Positions 35,324-43,301 of a stretch of 64,000 bases of DNA are shown here, piece by piece. A program made the position numbers and the translations under genes. Each line of letters starts with the position of its first letter. Within the stretch, counting starts at the first letter, position 1. Location of the stretch: positions 868,001 to 932,000 of the forward strand of contig OZ007004.1 in NCBI GenBank assembly GCA_963931105.1, read 5' to 3'. Source of the DNA: UMGS1590 sp900552455. Lineage in GTDB: Bacteria > Bacillota > Peptococcia > Peptococcales > Peptococcaceae. The notes under the pieces are model-generated. The model searched no databases. It was not told the origin of the DNA and saw only the letters and a program-made list of their open reading frames with translations.

Positions 35324-36169
35324 ATGATTGAAAAAATGAAGATAACCGCCAAAACCGTCGAGGAAGCCATCAAAAAGGCCGCCGATATCTGGAAGATCGA
35401 CGCCGTCAAAAACGGCTACACCGTCATCCAGGAACCAAGCCGCGGCATCTTCGGCATCGGCAGCAAAGACGCCATCATCGAAGTCAATAAAAACGTGCCC
35501 GACATCCTCTTCGAAGAACCAAAAAAAGAAGAGCAGCCAGCGCCCGTTAAAGAAGCAGTAAAAGAAGAACCAACCAAGATCACCCCAGCCCCTTCCGAAA
35601 GTGCCCCAACCCCACAGGAAGAAGAGACCCAGATCATCGTTGAAGACCTCAGCGCCGCCAGCGTCCAGGAAACCACCCTCGCCCAGGCAGCCGCAGAAGT
35701 CCAGACCCTGCCAGAAGACGCCAGCGCCGAAGAAGTCGGCCTCGCCTTCCTCGGGCCTATCTTCAAAGCCCTTCAGGTAGAAGACGCCATCGTCAACGTT
35801 TCCGAAGACGCCGGCACCATCCGCTTCGACGTGACCGGCGAACACGTCGGCATCCTCATCGGCCGCCACGGCGAAACCCTCAACGCCATCCAGTTCCTCA
35901 TGAGCCTCGTCATCAACGGCAAAGTCGAAAACCACCGCGGCGTCATCTTCGACGTCGAAAATTATCGCGAACGCCAGGCCGACAAGCTCGAAAACCTCGC
36001 CCAGCGCATGGCCGAAAAATGCCGCCGCACCCATCGCCGCGTCACATTGAGCCCAATGAACGCCGCCGAACGCCGCATCATCCACATCACCGTCGAAAAG
36101 ATCAAAGGCGTCACATCCTACAGCGAAGGCAACGAGCCACACCGCCGCGTCGTCATCGTTGAAGACTAA
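35324..36169 (+). CDS. jag: Jag/KhpB RNA-binding protein
   Basis: 281 residues. An N-terminal Jag domain (MKITAKTVEEAIKKA and the GIFGIGSKDA box) is followed by an acidic, Pro/Glu-rich linker of about 100 residues. A KH domain (VGILIGRHGETLNAIQFL) and an R3H domain (NYRERQADKLENLA, ending PHRRVVI) complete it. It is thought to bind RNA together with KhpA and to affect cell-wall growth. The start is the ATG at 35324, after GGGGGAAA. The linker is longer than in many relatives. Confidence 0.95.
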   Translation: MIEKMKITAKTVEEAIKKAADIWKIDAVKNGYTVIQEPSRGIFGIGSKDAIIEVNKNVPDILFEEPKKEEQPAPVKEAVKEEPTKITPAPSESAPTPQEEETQIIVEDLSAASVQETTLAQAAAEVQTLPEDASAEEVGLAFLGPIFKALQVEDAIVNVSEDAGTIRFDVTGEHVGILIGRHGETLNAIQFLMSLVINGKVENHRGVIFDVENYRERQADKLENLAQRMAEKCRRTHRRVTLSPMNAAERRIIHITVEKIKGVTSYSEGNEPHRRVVIVED

Positions 36170-36181
36170 GCGCATAATACA

Positions 36182-36220
36182 GAGCGATACGAGAAAATAC
36201 TCTCGTATCGCTTTTTCTTT
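36182..36220 (+). terminator. Terminator of rpmH-jag operon (within repeat copy A)
   Basis: GCGATACGAG and CTCGTATCGC form a perfect 10-bp stem followed by TTTTT. The same hairpin recurs after the DUF4143 gene. Confidence 0.85.
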
Positions 36221-36355
36221 GCCCGTCAAGCCCCTTTCGCAGCCAGTTACTCCCCGTTTGTGCCAGCTTGCAGAAAATGTGAAAAATATAACCCATAATT
36301 CCTGCAAAACCGTGTAAAAGATAACCCAAAAGTCGTGAAAAAATGTGTAAAACAC
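36182..36355 (+). repeat. 174-bp direct repeat, copy A
   Basis: It begins at GAGCGATACGAG and ends at GTGTAAAACAC. It is nearly identical to 37745-37918, with about ten differences by eye over 174 bases. It includes a terminator hairpin and three 33-bp-spaced GTGTAAAA-type motifs. Confidence 0.9.
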
Positions 36356-36385
36356 GCCTTGAATTTGCGCCGAAAATGTGTAAAA
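36279..36385 (+). repeat. 33-bp-period iterons upstream of the DUF4143 ATPase
   Basis: GTGAAAAA or GTGTAAAA starts at 36279, 36312, 36345 and 36378, exactly 33 bases apart, each preceded by a GCAAAA or GAAAA stretch. 33 bases is about three helical turns, so the motifs face the same side. The fourth unit lies outside the 174-bp repeat. Confidence 0.85.
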
Positions 36386-36432
36386 CTGTAGTCAGTTCCC
36401 ATCAGCCAGCAATCCCACAGGAGGTGACCCTC

Positions 36433-37737
36433 ATGGAACGTCATGCCATGCAGACACTCATGCGCTGGAAAGACAGCGACGATCGCAAACCCCTCGTGCT
36501 CAAAGGCGCGCGCCAGGTTGGAAAAACCTGGCTCATGCGCGAGTTTGGCCGCCGTGCCTATGCGCATACCGTGTATCTCAACTTCGACGAAGAAGATGCC
36601 CTGCGCTCCATCTTTGAAACCAACAAAGACCCCCAGCGCATCATCGAACTCTTATCCCTCATCGCCGGACAAAAGATCCAGCCCCGCGAAACCCTCATCA
36701 TTTTCGATGAAGTGCAGGAATGCCCCCAGGCGCTGAACGCCCTGAAATATTTCAAAGAAAAAGCGCCCGACTACCACATCATCGCCGCAGGAAGCCTTCT
36801 CGGCACCCTGCTCGCCCAGCCAAAATCTTACCCCGTTGGCATGGTCAACCTTCTCGAACTCGGCCCCATGACCTTCGCCGAATTTCTCGCCGCCACCAAT
36901 CCATCGCTGCATACCTATTATCAGAGCATCCATAAAGACCAGCCCATCGAAGAAATCTTTCATCGCCAGCTTCTCGAAGCCTACGATCATTACCTCATCA
37001 TCGGTGGCATGCCCGAATGCGTCGCATCCTGGATCAGCCACAAAGACCCCGCCCGCATCCAGCGCATCCAGCATGAACTCATCAACATCTATGAAAACGA
37101 TTTTTCAAAGTACAACGGCCGCGTCAATAGCGGCCGCATCCTCATGGTCTTTCGCAGCCTCGTCTCCCAGCTCGCAAAGCCAAACGAAAAGTTTGTCTAC
37201 GGCGCCATGAAAAAAGGCGCCCGCGCCAGAGAATTTGAAGAAGCCATCGAATGGCTCGTCAGCGCCGGACTCGTCAACCGCGTCTACAACGTCTCCAAGC
37301 CCGAACATCCCCTAAAAGCCTACGACCAGCTCCAGCATTTCAAACTGTTCCTGTTTGATACAGGCCTCCTGAAAACAATGGCCGGCATAGACAACAGCGC
37401 CATTTTGCTCGGCGAAGCCTTTCAGTTCAAAGGCCCACTCACAGAAAACTACGTCCTGCAAGAGCTGCAAGGAAAGCTCGACATCTCCCCAAGATATTAT
37501 TCTGAAGGCCGCACAGAGATCGACTTCGTGTTGCAGATCGGAAGCAGCATCATCCCCGTCGAAGTCAAAGCTGGCGAAGACAAATCCGCCCCATCCTTCA
37601 AAAATTACATCGCCGCACATCATCCAAGCGCCGCCGTGCGCTTTTCACGGCGCGCCTATCGCACCGATGGCAACATCACAAATATCCCCCTATATCTTGC
37701 AGAAAAAACAGCCCAGCTCCTTGCGGAAAGCAACTAG
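36433..37737 (+). CDS. ATP-binding protein, AAA_14 with DUF4143 C-terminal domain
   Basis: 434 residues. The AAA_14 ATPase has Walker A LKGARQVGKTWL (about 23-34) and Walker B LIIFDEVQECP (about 96). The DUF4143 domain at the C-terminus has a PD-(D/E)xK-like arrangement: TEIDFVLQ followed by IIPVEVKAG. The family is widespread in Bacillota and archaea; the role is unsettled, and links to mobile or defence functions are only suggested. The start is the ATG at 36433 with GGAGGTGA. It is bracketed by two 174-bp direct repeats and sits between jag and the LytTR regulator gene. Confidence 0.9.
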   Translation: MERHAMQTLMRWKDSDDRKPLVLKGARQVGKTWLMREFGRRAYAHTVYLNFDEEDALRSIFETNKDPQRIIELLSLIAGQKIQPRETLIIFDEVQECPQALNALKYFKEKAPDYHIIAAGSLLGTLLAQPKSYPVGMVNLLELGPMTFAEFLAATNPSLHTYYQSIHKDQPIEEIFHRQLLEAYDHYLIIGGMPECVASWISHKDPARIQRIQHELINIYENDFSKYNGRVNSGRILMVFRSLVSQLAKPNEKFVYGAMKKGARAREFEEAIEWLVSAGLVNRVYNVSKPEHPLKAYDQLQHFKLFLFDTGLLKTMAGIDNSAILLGEAFQFKGPLTENYVLQELQGKLDISPRYYSEGRTEIDFVLQIGSSIIPVEVKAGEDKSAPSFKNYIAAHHPSAAVRFSRRAYRTDGNITNIPLYLAEKTAQLLAESN

Positions 37738-37744
37738 CACCCCA

Positions 37745-37918
37745 GAGCGATACGAGAGAATAACTCGTATCGCTTTTTTCTTTGTCCGTCAAGCCCCTTT
37801 CGCAGCCAGTTAATCCCCGTTTGTGCCAGCTTGCAGAAAATGTGAAAAATATAATCCATAAATCCTGCAAAACCGTGTAAAAGATAACCGATAAGTCGTG
37901 CAAAAATGTGTAAAACAC
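37745..37918 (+). repeat. 174-bp direct repeat, copy B
   Basis: Second copy of the repeat, starting 8 bases after the ATPase stop. Its hairpin (GCGATACGAG/CTCGTATCGC, then TTTTTT) ends the ATPase transcript. Three iterons start at 37842, 37875 and 37908, again 33 bases apart. Confidence 0.9.
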
Positions 37919-37989
37919 AGCAGCGCCAGCCTGCCAGATCCCTGCGCGCCGCATTCGGCAAACCACAGTTTCACTGTGCACAATCATAC

Positions 37990-38018
37990 TTGAAGAGATT
38001 TACACCGCTGTGTATAAT
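37990..38018 (+). promoter_or_regulatory. Promoter of regulator/kinase pair 1
   Basis: TTGAAG (37990-37995) and TATAAT (38013-38018) with a 17-base spacer. Confidence 0.65.
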
Positions 38019-38055
38019 ACTAGTGACGAAATCACTACAGCAGGGAGGGATCGTT

Positions 38056-38784
38056 ATGCGCATCGCTTTATGTGACGATGTCTATCACGAAATAGAGGAC
38101 ATAGAAAAATACCTCGTTGCGAACAAAGAAGATGTCGATTACTTTCAAAACGGTGAAGCGCTTATAGAAGCCTACAAAAAACAACATCAGCGTTACGATG
38201 TCGTTTTTCTCGATCTGGAAATGAAAAGTGAAAAAGAAGGCTTTCAGATTGCCGATGTGCTGAAAAGCATCGACGACACCGTGCTCATCGTTTTTGTCAC
38301 CAGTCATCGTCAGTATGTGTATGAAAGCTTCAAATGCAGCCCAGTTTGGTTTTTGTGTAAGCCCGTTGAAAAAGATGACATCGAAAAAGCCTATCATCAC
38401 ATAAAATTTCTCCTCAGCCAGCATAGACAAACCTTTTCCTTCACAGACAGCCACCAAAATGTGCGCCTGCGCTGTGACGAGATCCTCTATTTTGAAGCCC
38501 AGGATCATGATATCATCATTCACAAAAAAGATGGTACTACCCAGTCTTTCCGCCTCACCATGAAAGAGCTTGAAGAACAACTCAGCGAAAATTTCTGCCG
38601 TATTCACGCATCCTACATCGTCAATATGCAATATGTGACCAGAATCGCGCGCGAAAGTGAGGACAGCCGCCAGGAAGTTGTCACCCTCGAATACAGCAGC
38701 CAGCCGATTCCAGTCAGTCGCAGATATAAACCACATCTGAACGAAGCCTTTTTGTATTTTAAGGAGAGGGAGCTTAGAGGATGA
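38056..38784 (+). CDS. LytTR-family response regulator 1 (AgrA-like)
   Basis: 242 residues. The receiver domain (1-120) starts MRIALCDD with the acidic pair; the phospho-acceptor Asp is in YDVVFLDLEMK, Thr/Ser in FVTSHRQY, and Lys in LCKPVEKDD. The LytTR DNA-binding domain (about 135-240) has LRCDEILYFEAQDHDIIIH and FCRIHASYIVNMQYV. It is expected to bind paired 9-10 bp direct repeats. It overlaps the kinase gene by four bases (ATGA). Its Arg/Lys/Tyr-rich end (PVSRRYKPHL) is typical. Confidence 0.93.
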   Translation: MRIALCDDVYHEIEDIEKYLVANKEDVDYFQNGEALIEAYKKQHQRYDVVFLDLEMKSEKEGFQIADVLKSIDDTVLIVFVTSHRQYVYESFKCSPVWFLCKPVEKDDIEKAYHHIKFLLSQHRQTFSFTDSHQNVRLRCDEILYFEAQDHDIIIHKKDGTTQSFRLTMKELEEQLSENFCRIHASYIVNMQYVTRIARESEDSRQEVVTLEYSSQPIPVSRRYKPHLNEAFLYFKERELRG

Positions 38785-40079
38785 ATATCATAGACATCGC
38801 CTATGCCTTAACAGCGCCTGTTGAAGCTGTGATGTTTTTCATGATGATGGATGGATTTTTTGAACGACGCAAACAATTTCCTATTTGGCAATACGCGATA
38901 GGAATCGCTATTTTGACGGTGTCTATTCGCATAGTCAATGATTACTTATTGTTTAGAGTGGGTAATGCTATTGGGATGATTCTAGCATCAATTTTGATCT
39001 CTGTGTATTTTTATCGAGTTTCATGGCTCAAAAGAGTTTTTGTAATGTTTTTTTCATGGGCGCTGTTGATAGGAATTTTTGAGGTTTTAATTCTAAATGT
39101 AATTTGCCTGGTTTTTGGAATTACTGCAAATGAGTGCTTGAGTACCCCAGCATATGTGGTATTGGGTATTATTGTATCAAAATTTTTGGGTCTTGCGGTT
39201 GGTTATGCGCTTTGTACAAAAAGTAAATTAAAAGAAATAGAACTTGATAAAGGCTACTGGTTTTTATTTATTCTTTTGTTTACAAGCGCTACTATTACTA
39301 CTTTTTTAATTTTAGGGATGTTGTCCGAACTAGATGATACAGACTACAATATTATGGTTATGATTTCCTGTATTGGGCTTTTTAGTGGTACCTTTTTCGC
39401 ACTTTATCTCTATGCACGCTCCCAGCAGCAAAACCAGATCATTCGTTATCAAGAGCAGGCCGAGCAGCAGATGCGCTCCCAGATCAAGCATATGGATGAG
39501 CTTATTTTTAAGCAAAACGAACTGCGTGCCCTGCGCCATGATATGAATGGTCATCTCATCGCTTTAAAACGATATTTTGACACCAGAGATTATGAAAGTG
39601 GCAGCCATTATATTGAAACTCTTGGTGAGCAGTTTCAGCAGACTACGCCTTCTCTCAATACCGGCAACAATGCCCTCGATGCCATCCTCAGTGCCAAGCA
39701 TTCGTTGGCTGAAAGCAAAGGCATTGCTTTCCATACCAGCATCATCATTCAGAAAGATCTGCCCATTGCGCCGGAGGATTGCTCTGTCATCTTCGGTAAT
39801 GCCCTCGATAACGCCATCGAAGCCTGCGACCGTCTGCCAGCTGATGCAGAAAAATCCATTAATCTTTTTTTGCAGCAGGACGCCACATCTATCCTTTGTA
39901 AGATCACTAATACTGCTCCGCCAAACACCGAGAAGACTTTTCTCACCAGCAAAGCCGATAAGGTCAACCATGGCTTTGGCATGAAAAATATAAAGGAAGC
40001 ATTGGAAAAATATCCGTCACTTTATAATTTTAAACAACAAGAAAATCAGTTTGAATTTACGTTTTCTGTGTTTTATTAA
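38781..40079 (+). CDS. GHKL sensor histidine kinase 1 (AgrC-like)
   Basis: 432 residues. Six or seven N-terminal membrane helices (residues 1-210) form the sensor. A coiled region with the His motif RALRHDMNGH (about residue 250) follows. The ATPase domain has GNALDNAIEACDRLP (N box) and NHGFGMKNI (G box). The architecture is that of AgrC receptors for cyclic peptides. The membrane part is distinctly AT-rich compared with the cytosolic part, suggesting a swapped sensor domain (inference). Confidence 0.92.
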   Translation: MNIIDIAYALTAPVEAVMFFMMMDGFFERRKQFPIWQYAIGIAILTVSIRIVNDYLLFRVGNAIGMILASILISVYFYRVSWLKRVFVMFFSWALLIGIFEVLILNVICLVFGITANECLSTPAYVVLGIIVSKFLGLAVGYALCTKSKLKEIELDKGYWFLFILLFTSATITTFLILGMLSELDDTDYNIMVMISCIGLFSGTFFALYLYARSQQQNQIIRYQEQAEQQMRSQIKHMDELIFKQNELRALRHDMNGHLIALKRYFDTRDYESGSHYIETLGEQFQQTTPSLNTGNNALDAILSAKHSLAESKGIAFHTSIIIQKDLPIAPEDCSVIFGNALDNAIEACDRLPADAEKSINLFLQQDATSILCKITNTAPPNTEKTFLTSKADKVNHGFGMKNIKEALEKYPSLYNFKQQENQFEFTFSVFY

Positions 40080-40098
40080 AATTTGATACCAATATTCG

Positions 40099-40135
40099 CC
40101 GCTGACTGTCAGATTTTGGCAGCCAGCGGTTTTTA
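40099..40135 (+). terminator. Terminator of regulator/kinase pair 1
   Basis: CCGCTGaCTGTCA and TGgCAGcCAGCGG pair, followed by TTTTTA. Confidence 0.75.
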
Positions 40136-40141
40136 TGTACC

Positions 40142-40205
40142 AATTACGACGTGAAAGCGTCAATTACGACAACTTTCGGCACAGTGATGCGAAAAATGGT
40201 ATCAT
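40142..40205 (+). promoter_or_regulatory. Putative LytTR-controlled promoter of stalk protein gene 1
   Basis: The perfect direct repeat CAATTACGAC occurs at 40141-40150 and 40161-40170 (20-base period). It is followed by ACTTTCGGCACAG, and TATCAT at 40200-40205 serves as -10. No good -35 is visible, as expected for an activator-dependent promoter. The same core occurs before agrB. A 29-codon open frame at 40218-40307 has no ribosome site. Confidence 0.55.
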
Positions 40206-40371
40206 TTAGTCAAGAAGATGGATCATACGAAAAAATCAAATGATGAATCAAAGGAGGATGAAATAAGAAATTTAGAAATAATTAAGAATTCATTCATAAA
40301 AAATTAATAAATGTCACTCCGAAATCGGCTATATTAAAGGTAGAAAAAATAAAAAGAAAGGCGTGACAATC

Positions 40372-41364
40372 ATGAAAGGTAAAAAATTATTTGCAGGACT
40401 CACCTGTGCAGCATTGCTCGCAGCGCCAGGCGCAGCCATGGCAGAAAGCACAGATGTGCAGCTCATTGTCAACGATGCTTACGTTGGCAGCAGTGAAGCA
40501 GAAGGTCAGGTGTATATCAACGACGCAGGTCGCACCATGATCCCATTGCGCCTGGTGAGTGAAACGCTGGATTATGAGACAAACTGGCAGCCAGACGGCA
40601 GCATCCAGATCACCAGCGCCGACGGCACAGTGGATGTGACGCTGCAGATCGGCAGCACCGCCTACACAGCTAATGGCGAAGCTGGCACCTTTGCTACCGC
40701 GCCAACGTTGAAAAACGACCGCGCCTATCTGCCAGCGCGCGACTTCACCGAGCTTTACGGCAGCATCTATTGGGACAATGACACGCGCACCGTCTGGATC
40801 GCCCAGAGCGCAGAGACAAACTATGAGGTGATCGGTGAAAAGATCCTGCGCGCCGATGCCAACGGCATCCAGGAGCTGGCTCTGCCGGAAGGCTTTGAGA
40901 TCTACAACCCTGGCGGCACCGATCCTGTTGTGACAGAACGCACCATTGATGGCGTGCATTATATCGGGCTGCTCTGCAAACCAGCAAACGGCAACTACGA
41001 CGCAGTTTTCCAATCTATGGTGCCGATCTTCCGTGACGAAGGCGCCAGCCTCTTCCATGTGATGGACGCTTACCCATGCTCCTTCTACATTGACGAAGAA
41101 AACGGCGTCGGCTACGGCACAGCAGGTCTGAGCGCCGGCGGCTGGAATGTGCCGATCGCCAACGATGTGCTCTATACTTGCAGCATCAACACACCAGACA
41201 GCCTCGGTCAGATGATCTACCATAAGATGGATTTTGCGATCAACGATTGCACCCTCGATGTGACGGATGGCGTGCTCATCGCAACCAGCCCAGATGGCAC
41301 CGTGCATCGTGTGGAAAATCTTGAGGATTATCCAGCGTCCATCACCGCTGACAACTGGGACTGA
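40372..41364 (+). CDS. Secreted stalk-domain (copper amine oxidase-N) protein 1
   Basis: 330 residues. Signal peptide MKGKKLFAGLTCAALLAAPG, cleaved near AMA. The N-terminal copper-amine-oxidase-N domain (about 22-145) has INDAGRTMIPLRLVSETLDY and LKNDRAYLPARDFTELYGSI. The C-terminal 185 residues have no recognised family. The stalk part is almost identical to that of the paralogue at 41488, while the C-termini have diverged. It lies between the two regulator/kinase pairs behind a candidate LytTR promoter. The start is the ATG with GAAAGGCG at 8 bases. Confidence 0.85.
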   Translation: MKGKKLFAGLTCAALLAAPGAAMAESTDVQLIVNDAYVGSSEAEGQVYINDAGRTMIPLRLVSETLDYETNWQPDGSIQITSADGTVDVTLQIGSTAYTANGEAGTFATAPTLKNDRAYLPARDFTELYGSIYWDNDTRTVWIAQSAETNYEVIGEKILRADANGIQELALPEGFEIYNPGGTDPVVTERTIDGVHYIGLLCKPANGNYDAVFQSMVPIFRDEGASLFHVMDAYPCSFYIDEENGVGYGTAGLSAGGWNVPIANDVLYTCSINTPDSLGQMIYHKMDFAINDCTLDVTDGVLIATSPDGTVHRVENLEDYPASITADNWD

Positions 41365-41383
41365 CATTGTAGCATAGCATTGG

Positions 41384-41435
41384 CAGTGGCTATTTCAAAA
41401 TCGTTTCATGATCTTGGAATGGCCACTGTATTTTA
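41384..41435 (+). terminator. Hairpin between the two stalk protein genes
   Basis: CAGTGGC (41384-41390) and GCCACTG (41422-41428), with some further pairing inside, followed by TATTTTAT. Confidence 0.55.
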
Positions 41436-41487
41436 TGGGTAGATATTATAGATAGAAAAGTGCATAATAATAAAAGAGGTGATTCTA

Positions 41488-42423
41488 ATGAACAACAAGA
41501 AAATGATGGCCGGATTATTGACCGCCGGGCTTTTGCTCGTGCCAAATGCCGCTTTGGCAGAAAGCACCGATGTGAACCTGATCGTCAACGATACGCACGT
41601 TGTCAGCAGTGAAGCAGAGGGGCAGGTGTACATCAACGACGCCGGGCGCACGATGATCCCGCTGCGCCTGGTGAGCGAAACCATGGGCTATGTGACAAAC
41701 TGGCAGCCGGATGGCAGCATCCAGATCACCAGCGCCGACGGCACAGTGGATGTGACGCTGCAGATCGGCAGCACCGCCTACACAGCTGGTGGCGAAGCTG
41801 GCACCTTTGAAACAGCGCCAACGCTGAAAAACGACCGCGCCTATCTGCCAGCGCGCGATTTCACCGAGCTTTACGGCAGCATCTATTGGGATGGCGACAC
41901 CCGCATGGTCTGGATTGAAAATGGAGATGCGGTGACTTATCGCGTGCTCGGTAACAATATGCTGCGCGCTGATGCCGATGGCATCGCGCCAGTGACCATG
42001 CCAGAGGGCTACGAAGTGTCCAGCCTTGGCAAACCCGATCGTGTGGCATCTCAGCGCATCATCGATGGAACAGGTTATGTGGCGATCAACTACAACATGA
42101 ACCACAGCCAGCAGTGCCCGCTTTTCCGTGATGATGGCGACCATATGACCTATCTTGTCACCATCAACGGCAGCGCGTCCTTCTGGGTAGTGGGCGACAC
42201 CATCTATCACACAGCCGGGACCGACGCCGGCCCATGGAGCGAATACCTGGAGCCAAACCAGCTGTATAAAACAACCATCGGCGACGAAGAATCGACCACA
42301 TCCTGCGACGTCGGCTTTGCGATCAACGCCTGCACCATCAGCGTTGAGGACGGCGTGCTGACAGCCGTCGACGGATCTGGCACAGTGCATGAGGTAAACT
42401 TAAGTGAATGCGCGTTCACCTGA
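41488..42423 (+). CDS. Secreted stalk-domain (copper amine oxidase-N) protein 2
   Basis: 311 residues; paralogue of the preceding gene. Signal peptide MNNKKMMAGLLTAGLLLVPN, cleaved near ALA. The N-terminal stalk domain is nearly identical to copy 1 (INDAGRTMIPLRLVSETMGY; LKNDRAYLPARDFTELYGSI). The C-terminal part (from about residue 150) differs in sequence but keeps a similar layout, e.g. the DVGFAINACTISVEDGVL motif against DFAINDCTLDVTDGVL. That implies duplication with C-terminal diversification. The function is unknown. Confidence 0.85.
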   Translation: MNNKKMMAGLLTAGLLLVPNAALAESTDVNLIVNDTHVVSSEAEGQVYINDAGRTMIPLRLVSETMGYVTNWQPDGSIQITSADGTVDVTLQIGSTAYTAGGEAGTFETAPTLKNDRAYLPARDFTELYGSIYWDGDTRMVWIENGDAVTYRVLGNNMLRADADGIAPVTMPEGYEVSSLGKPDRVASQRIIDGTGYVAINYNMNHSQQCPLFRDDGDHMTYLVTINGSASFWVVGDTIYHTAGTDAGPWSEYLEPNQLYKTTIGDEESTTSCDVGFAINACTISVEDGVLTAVDGSGTVHEVNLSECAFT

Positions 42424-42449
42424 TGAACAAACATTCAAAGACAATGGAA

Positions 42450-42478
42450 AGAGACGGACCAAGTCCGTCTCTTTTTTA
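42450..42478 (+). terminator. Terminator of stalk protein gene 2
   Basis: AGAGACGGAC and GTCCGTCTCT form a perfect 10-bp stem with a 3-base loop, followed by TTTTTTA. Confidence 0.9.
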
Positions 42479-42522
42479 TGGGCAGAGATAGTATTGAAAG
42501 CAGTTGTAATCATTCAGAAATA

Positions 42523-42551
42523 TTGACAAGGCGGTGAAAACTCGGTATAAA
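42523..42551 (+). promoter_or_regulatory. Promoter of regulator/kinase pair 2
   Basis: TTGACA (42523-42528) and TATAAA (42546-42551) with a 17-base spacer; near consensus. Confidence 0.75.
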
Positions 42552-42587
42552 TACTATATGATCACGGATAAAAGGAGGGCGAGCATC

Positions 42588-43301
42588 ATGCGCTTTGCGA
42601 TCTGTGACGACGAACCAGAACACATCGAAATATTAAAGGCCTATTTCAATGCGCGACCAGAGCTTTCCATAAAAAGTGAACCCTATTTTAGCGGCACTTC
42701 TCTTGTTGAAGATTACAGGAAAAACAGCGTGCGCTACGACGCCCTTTTTATCGATATGGAAATGCCTGGCTTGAATGGCATCGATACCGCCAACGCCATC
42801 CGCGAAATCGACAAACGGGCGATCATCGTCTTTGTCACCAGCCATACAAAATATATGCAGGAGAGCTTTCAATGCCGTCCGTTGGATTTTCTCGTCAAAC
42901 CAGTGGAGAAAGCAGCTCTTGATCGCGTCATTGCAGCGATTGTCAAAACCGTTTCTGAAGAACGAGTGAGCATCACTTTTACCGAGAACAAGCGAATGGT
43001 TTATCTCTATTGTGACGAGATCATTTTCTGCGAGAGCGAAGGCCATTGGATCAACATCCATACAGCCACAGAGATTTATCGCACGCGTATGACCATGGCA
43101 GCGCTCGAAGAAAAGCTGGCACCAGGGCTTTTTGCCCGCGCTGCGAAGGGGTATTTTGTCAATCTCGATCAAGTGAGCACCATCGACGGCTATGATCTGC
43201 ATCTGCGCGACACTGATCGCGTACTTTCGCTCAGCCGCACCTACGCAAAAAGCTTCAAACAGGCGCTGATCGTGCGCAATGCAAGGAGGCTGTGCTTATG
43301 A
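42588..43301 (+). CDS. LytTR-family response regulator 2 (AgrA-like)
   Basis: 237 residues. The receiver domain starts MRFAICDDEPEHIE; the acceptor Asp is in ALFIDMEMPG, and Lys in FLVKPVEKAAL. The LytTR domain from about 135 has LYCDEIIFCESEGHWINIH and LFARAAKGYFVNLDQV. It is a paralogue of the regulator at 38056, with moderate similarity. The start is the ATG with AAAAGGAGGG. The last codons overlap the kinase start (ATGA). Confidence 0.93.
   Translation: MRFAICDDEPEHIEILKAYFNARPELSIKSEPYFSGTSLVEDYRKNSVRYDALFIDMEMPGLNGIDTANAIREIDKRAIIVFVTSHTKYMQESFQCRPLDFLVKPVEKAALDRVIAAIVKTVSEERVSITFTENKRMVYLYCDEIIFCESEGHWINIHTATEIYRTRMTMAALEEKLAPGLFARAAKGYFVNLDQVSTIDGYDLHLRDTDRVLSLSRTYAKSFKQALIVRNARRLCL

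Noticed and set aside
36279..36385. CRISPR array
   Set aside because: Period is 33 bp with only an 8-10 bp conserved core, four units, no unique spacers of constant length between long repeats and no cas genes.
36247..36567. Minus-strand open frames with 11-residue periodic F/Y/T-rich peptides through the 174-bp repeats
   Set aside because: The periodicity is explained by the 33-bp DNA iterons (33 = 11 codons). No ribosome site, and the frames run into the ATPase gene.
40218..40307. 29-codon open frame directly after the candidate LytTR promoter
   Set aside because: No ribosome site with proper spacing (AAGAAG abuts the ATG), no signal or Cys motif like AgrD. Kept only as a remark.
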